Assembly (NCBI GenBank): GCA_035478795.1
Contig: DATIJJ010000033.1
Location: forward strand, 1 to 9,614
DNA length: 9,614 nucleotides
Source of the DNA: DATIJJ01 sp035478795
GTDB lineage: Bacteria; Pseudomonadota; Gammaproteobacteria; DSM-16500
Direction: 5' to 3'
Translations under genes and position numbers: made by a program
The notes under the pieces: generated by a model
What the model saw: the letters and a program-made list of their open reading frames with translations, nothing else
What the model was told of the DNA's origin: nothing
Database searches by the model: none
Shown: positions 7,219 to 9,614 of the stretch, in pieces
How the letters are laid out: each line of letters opens with the position of its first letter
Position numbering within the stretch: position 1 is the stretch's first letter

Positions 7219-7845
7219 GTGAATAGTGAGCAAATCCGATTTTATTGGGAGTTGGGATATGCTCTGCTTGAAAAACAGAAAATTCATAAATGGGGGGATA
7301 GCTTTTTGGTCCAATTTTCTCATGATATACGTGCTGCAAACCCGGGTATGCAGGGGTTTTCAGTTTTTAATCTTAAAAGAATGCGTCGGTTTGCCATTCA
7401 CTATCCAATTACACATGTGCGGAATTTTCTTATTGAATTGGGTCAGGGATTTGCATTTGTCGGTTCACAAGTGCCAATTTCGATAGATGACCAGGAATTT
7501 TTCATCGATCTGCTTTTTTATCATTTGCATCTTCGTTGTTTTATCGTGGTCGAGTTAAAGGCAAATAATTTTAAACCGGAATATACCGGGCAATTGGGTT
7601 TTTATCTTGCTGCAGTGGATGATCTGATGAAAAAGGAAAGTGATAATCCAACAATCGGAATTTTGTTATGCAAATCGAAAAATAAAATTGTGGCAGAATA
7701 CGCATTGCGTGGGATGAAAGCACCGATCGGGATTTCTGAATATGTATTATCGAAAGCTGTTCCCAATGAATTGAAATCAAGTTTGCCAACGGTTGAGCAA
7801 ATGGAAAATCTGTTGAATGAAATGTGTGAAGAGAGGGAAATATGA
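7219..7845 (+). CDS. YhcG/DUF1016-family PDDEXK nuclease, internally deleted and 5'-truncated (likely decayed)
   Basis: The 208-residue frame begins inside the DUF1016 N-terminal domain (VNSEQIRFYWELG, then GFSVFNLKRMRRFAIHYP at 46-63). It passes directly to ITHVRNFLIELGQGFAFVG (64-82), the entry to the C-terminal nuclease domain. Full-length relatives are about 340-370 residues, so roughly 100-130 residues seem to be missing in frame near 7405-7415. The nuclease core is kept: Asp97 in FFIDLLFYH, Glu112-x-Lys114 in VVELKAN, and EYTGQLGFYLAAVDD (121-135). The GTG start has no ribosome binding site, and homology extends upstream of it. Relatives are nucleases found near type I restriction systems and other defence genes. 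I judge it a remnant, though a mini-nuclease cannot be excluded. The stop overlaps an ATG (ATGA) of a short following frame. Confidence 0.75.
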   Translation: MNSEQIRFYWELGYALLEKQKIHKWGDSFLVQFSHDIRAANPGMQGFSVFNLKRMRRFAIHYPITHVRNFLIELGQGFAFVGSQVPISIDDQEFFIDLLFYHLHLRCFIVVELKANNFKPEYTGQLGFYLAAVDDLMKKESDNPTIGILLCKSKNKIVAEYALRGMKAPIGISEYVLSKAVPNELKSSLPTVEQMENLLNEMCEEREI

Positions 7846-7970
7846 GCAATCAGCTTGCAAGAGATCAACAGCGATCATTTTTAAATCTTGCCTTCAACTG
7901 TGCGTCATTCCGTCGTGCTTTTAGACGGAACCCAGTGCCTTTAGAGGGGGGCTTGCCCCGTTTTTTTTAG
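7842..7970 (+). pseudogene. Short frame coupled to the nuclease gene and truncated by a repeat
   Basis: An ATG overlaps the nuclease stop in an ATGA and opens a 42-codon frame. The first 17 to 19 codons (MSNQLARDQQRSFLNLA) look like the start of a real, translationally coupled gene. From about 7897 the codons are read through the degenerate palindromic element, giving a low-complexity Arg-rich tail, and stop at the TAG at 7968. The simplest reading is that the downstream partner gene was cut by the repeat. The original product cannot be identified from so few residues. Confidence 0.35.
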
Positions 7971-7976
7971 GCGCTT
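7900..7976. repeat. Degenerate third copy of the palindromic element, with GC hairpin and T-run
   Basis: GGAACCCAGTGCCTTTA (7928-7943 region) resembles the left arm of the inverted repeat at 3-27 (GGGACCCAGCGCCTTT), and AGGCGCTT (7969-7976) is the remains of the right arm, giving a 7-bp stem with one G-T pair. The reverse complement of 7900-7912 contains ATGACGCAC, the tail word of the other two copies. Inside lies GGGG-CTTG-CCCC (7948-7959) followed by a T-run (7961-7968), which could terminate plus-strand transcription from the nuclease region. Confidence 0.6.
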
Positions 7977-8002
7977 GACTTTTGTGTTCAATTGTTTATC
8001 AT
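7975..8002 (+). promoter_or_regulatory. Promoter of the lipoprotein gene, -35 box inside the repeat edge
   Basis: TTGACT (7975-7980, 5 of 6) is followed after 16 bases by TATCAT (7997-8002, 5 of 6). The expected start near 8009 gives a leader of about 57 bases. The first bases of the -35 box overlap the right arm of the degenerate palindromic element, so the repeat may have contributed part of the promoter. Confidence 0.55.
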
Positions 8003-8065
8003 TCTCAGTTCTTTAGGATAAATACAAATCACGGAGGGCATTTTAAATAAAAACGAGGTTTTCCC

Positions 8066-8467
8066 ATGCGCGCTATTATTCGATCTGTTTTGTTGTCGAT
8101 CCCCTTTTTATTGGCGGGTTGTGCAACAATCATTTCCGGTACGACTCAATTGATTAACGTTCAGGCGATAGATAAAAACACACACGCATCTGTTCCTGAT
8201 GCAAAATGTACACTGACAAACTCAAAAAACGTGACGTACCTCGTGGATAGCAATCCAGGTAGCGTGAATGTTTCGAGAGAATACGGGGGATTACAGGCCC
8301 ATTGTTCCGCGAAAGGTTACCGTCAAACCGGTGTGGGCACTGGCTCAAGTTTCAATGCCTGGACGCTGGTTGATATTATTTTCTGGCCATCCTTTTTTGT
8401 TGACGCTGCAACCGGTTCAGCAAAAAAATATCCGTCGCATGTTACGGTGTTGATGGAAAGAAATTAG
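8066..8467 (+). CDS. Small outer-membrane-type lipoprotein
   Basis: A 133-residue putative lipoprotein of unknown function. The N-terminus MRAIIRS plus hydrophobic core ends in a lipobox LLAGC with lipidation at Cys19. The residue after the Cys is Ala, which favours sorting to the outer membrane. The mature start CATIISGTTQ and the C-terminal stretch VDAATGSAKKYPSHVTVLM match a widespread family of small proteobacterial lipoproteins with a carboxypeptidase-like or PEGA-like beta domain (residues about 30-90, two further Cys at 48 and 81). A second hydrophobic stretch is at about 97-113. The ATG at 8066 has GAGG (8055-8058) seven bases upstream. It is a single-gene transcript, bounded by its own promoter and an intrinsic terminator. 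Confident of lipoprotein nature, not of its role. Confidence 0.85.
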   Translation: MRAIIRSVLLSIPFLLAGCATIISGTTQLINVQAIDKNTHASVPDAKCTLTNSKNVTYLVDSNPGSVNVSREYGGLQAHCSAKGYRQTGVGTGSSFNAWTLVDIIFWPSFFVDAATGSAKKYPSHVTVLMERN

Positions 8468-8479
8468 TGTTGTAATGAT

Positions 8480-8515
8480 AACCCGGGTGAAGCAGTGGCG
8501 GATCCCGGGTTTTTT
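8480..8515 (+). terminator. Intrinsic terminator of the lipoprotein gene
   Basis: AACCCGGG (8480-8487) pairs perfectly with CCCGGGTT (8504-8511), closing a 16-base loop, and a run of six T (8510-8515) follows. The stem begins 13 bases after the stop codon. This is a clear Rho-independent terminator. Confidence 0.88.
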
Positions 8516-8655
8516 AATTAAAAATGAAAGTCGCATTGAATCAAGTTGAGTTACAGTCTAAAATCCTTGCTATCCTCGATATAAAAAATCATCTTCTGCC
8601 GCATGTTAATATTTTATTCATTACATCCTCTCCTCAAGCAATAGCCCTCAGTTAA

Positions 8656-8705
8656 ACAATATTACAATATTAAAATTTGCAATTCGGACGATTTTGACCG
8701 ATAAT
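8656..8705 (+). promoter_or_regulatory. Control region of hicAB with tandem ACAATATT
   Basis: ACAATATT occurs twice head to tail (8656-8663, 8664-8671), each with a palindromic AATATT core, and could be a HicB operator. A promoter-like pair TTGCAA (8677-8682) and GATAAT (8700-8705) has a 17-base spacer, but transcription would start at about 8712, inside the ribosome site AGGAG (8708-8712). A second -10-like box, TAAAAT (8671-8676), lacks a good -35. So the real promoter is not settled. The rest of 8516-8655 shows no convincing gene. Confidence 0.35.
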
Positions 8706-8721
8706 TCAGGAGTGGCAATCT

Positions 8722-8937
8722 ATGAAAGGATCAGAGTTTGTTAAAAAAATTAAGACATTAGGTAAAGAAAAAGGAATTACAGTCAATTTCATGGAAGCAC
8801 GTGGCAAGGGAAGCCATTCTACACTCGTATATGGAAATCGTTTTACGATTATTCGCAATCTGAAGGATGAGCTCAAAACAGGCACATTTAATGCGATGTT
8901 AAAACAGTTAGGTATTAATAAAAAAGAATTGAGGTGA
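8722..8937 (+). CDS. hicA: HicA family mRNA interferase toxin
   Basis: Toxin of a type II toxin-antitoxin pair; HicA proteins cut mRNA and arrest growth when free of HicB. The 71-residue protein has the double-stranded-RNA-binding-like HicA fold. MKGSEFVKKIKTLG forms the first helix. RGKGSHSTLVYG (28-38) carries the catalytic His32. The second strand and last helix follow (FTIIRNLKDELKTGTFNAML, then KQLGI). The catalytic His is intact, so the toxin is probably active. AGGAG (8708-8712) lies nine bases before the ATG. hicB begins four bases after the stop, with its ribosome site overlapping the end of hicA, which is typical of toxin-first hicAB operons. Confidence 0.92.
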   Translation: MKGSEFVKKIKTLGKEKGITVNFMEARGKGSHSTLVYGNRFTIIRNLKDELKTGTFNAMLKQLGINKKELR

Positions 8938-8941
8938 AAAT

Positions 8942-9373
8942 ATGAATAATCAATTTCGTTATCCAGTGAAGTTAACAAAGCAAAAGGAAGGGGGATATCT
9001 GGTGCAATTTCCTGATTTGCCAGAGGCAATCACTCAAGGTGATGACATGGAAGACTCGCTAAATCAGGCGATGGATTGTCTGGAAGAAGCAATTGCGTAT
9101 CGCATTACTAACCGGCTTGAAATTCCTGCTCCCAGCCAGAAAAAAAGGAGTAAATACGTTTCGTTGCCTACTACATTTGCTGTCAAACTGGCTTTATATC
9201 TTGCAATGAAAGAGAGCAGGACAACCAATATGTCATTAGCTTTGAAATTGGATTGTGATGAAAAAGAAATCCGCAGGTTACTTGACCCGCATTATCCTTC
9301 CAAGTTACCGCGTATTGAACAGGCGTTAAATCAGTTGGGGAAAAGATTGCAGGTGGAAATTGTTTCTTACTGA
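8942..9373 (+). CDS. hicB: HicB family antitoxin with C-terminal helix-turn-helix
   Basis: Antitoxin that binds HicA and probably represses the operon. The 143-residue protein has the partial RNase H-like HicB domain at the N-terminus: FRYPVKLTKQKEGGYLVQFP (5-24), then DLPEAITQGDDMEDSLNQAM and CLEEAI (25-51). A linker with IPAP (61-64) leads to a C-terminal DNA-binding region, about 74-133, with an HTH-like part NMSLALKLDCDEKEIRRLL (96-114). The longer C-terminus places it among HicB forms that carry their own HTH. The ribosome site GAGGTG (8931-8936) overlaps the hicA stop and sits five bases before the ATG, so expression is likely coupled to hicA. Confidence 0.92.
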   Translation: MNNQFRYPVKLTKQKEGGYLVQFPDLPEAITQGDDMEDSLNQAMDCLEEAIAYRITNRLEIPAPSQKKRSKYVSLPTTFAVKLALYLAMKESRTTNMSLALKLDCDEKEIRRLLDPHYPSKLPRIEQALNQLGKRLQVEIVSY

Positions 9374-9386
9374 TGCAGCCCGAATA

Positions 9387-9417
9387 TTTTTGAGGCTCTG
9401 CGACAGAGCCTCAAAAA
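9387..9417. terminator. Strong symmetric hairpin between convergent genes
   Basis: A 14-bp perfect stem (9387-9400 with 9404-9417) closes a CGA loop, starting 13 bases after the hicB stop. The stem has T5 on its 5' side and A5 on its 3' side on both strands, and no T-run follows it. It therefore differs from a standard bidirectional intrinsic terminator, where the T-run follows the stem. A 3'-end stabiliser or weak terminator for hicAB and the converging minus-strand gene is likely. Confidence 0.55.
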
Positions 9418-9443
9418 CAGTGATTTCTGGTCACGTTTAAAAT

Positions 9444-9614
9444 TTACAACTGGTTACCGGATTTTATGTTGCTGTTTAACACGAGGCTCTCAAAATCATT
9501 ATTCGCAGCATTAACAATCAGTAACGCATTATTTAACTTATAGAAAACAACACAATATTGCTTGCCATCATTCCAGTGCTCCCAGGTGACGCACACCTTG
9601 CCGTCCGAATTTAT
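9444..9614 (-). CDS. 3' end of an unidentified protein gene (runs off the window)
   Basis: A minus-strand frame is open from the right edge to a TAA at 9444-9446, giving the last 56 residues. The visible part includes KVCVTWEHWNDGKQYCVVFY and then KLNNALLIVNAANNDFESLVL. Its two Cys residues, flanking Trp- and Tyr-rich sequence, suggest an exported, possibly disulfide-bonded protein, but the N-terminus is outside the window. The pattern W-x-x-W-x-(D/N)-G-x-x-C recalls some small periplasmic domains of unknown function; I cannot assign a family. The hairpin at 9387-9417 lies 26 bases downstream of its stop. Confidence 0.55.
   Translation of the reverse strand: MNSDGKVCVTWEHWNDGKQYCVVFYKLNNALLIVNAANNDFESLVLNSNIKSGNQL

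Noticed and set aside
7106..7339. 78-residue N-terminal extension of the amine oxidase frame
   Set aside because: It precedes the FAD-binding strand that normally starts the protein, overlaps the nuclease gene and the candidate promoter, and has no ribosome site.
8524..8655. 43-codon plus-strand frame starting MKVALNQVELQSK
   Set aside because: It starts nine bases after the lipoprotein terminator with no ribosome site, and the sequence is not recognisable; most likely chance.

Overview
The window looks like chromosomal DNA of a gammaproteobacterium, probably of the order Legionellales (Coxiella/Legionella relatives). This is inferred from three things: a prpB-prpC-prpD methylcitrate operon, a small surface beta-barrel protein whose mature N-terminus resembles those of Legionella-type outer membrane proteins, and dispersed inverted repeats ending in a GATGACGC-type sequence between genes. 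No marker gene (rRNA, ribosomal protein) is present to confirm the placement.

Layout. Positions 1-212 hold a 25-bp inverted repeat and a short 15-bp tandem repeat. Positions 213-3663, minus strand, are a tight operon prpB-prpC-prpD (4-bp and 1-bp overlaps) for propionyl-CoA detoxification and use through the 2-methylcitrate cycle. It has a good sigma70-type promoter and a strong ribosome binding site in front of prpB; no prpR regulator lies within the window. Positions 3664-3958 hold that promoter, a perfect 32-bp inverted repeat and an intrinsic terminator. The terminator belongs to the minus-strand outer membrane barrel gene (3959-4729). A divergent promoter region (4730-5088) separates it from an unrecognised plus-strand gene (5089-5763) that converges on a minus-strand FAD amine oxidase (5831-7105).

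From 7165 onward the window is accessory and partly decayed. A YhcG/DUF1016-type PDDEXK nuclease gene (7219-7845) has lost its 5' end and, by its domain pattern, roughly the middle third of the protein, while keeping the nuclease core. A short reading frame coupled to it by ATGA runs straight into a third, degenerate copy of the repeat. The right edge of that repeat supplies the -35 box of a good promoter for a small lipoprotein gene (8066-8467), which ends at an intrinsic terminator. A complete hicA-hicB toxin-antitoxin pair follows (8722-9373). The 3' end of an unidentified minus-strand gene runs off the right edge.

I see no convincing new multi-gene system. The best leads are the deleted YhcG nuclease next to the repeat-truncated partner, the amine oxidase that lacks the usual flavin-site lysine, the repeat family with a shared tail, and the unrecognised gene at 5089-5763.
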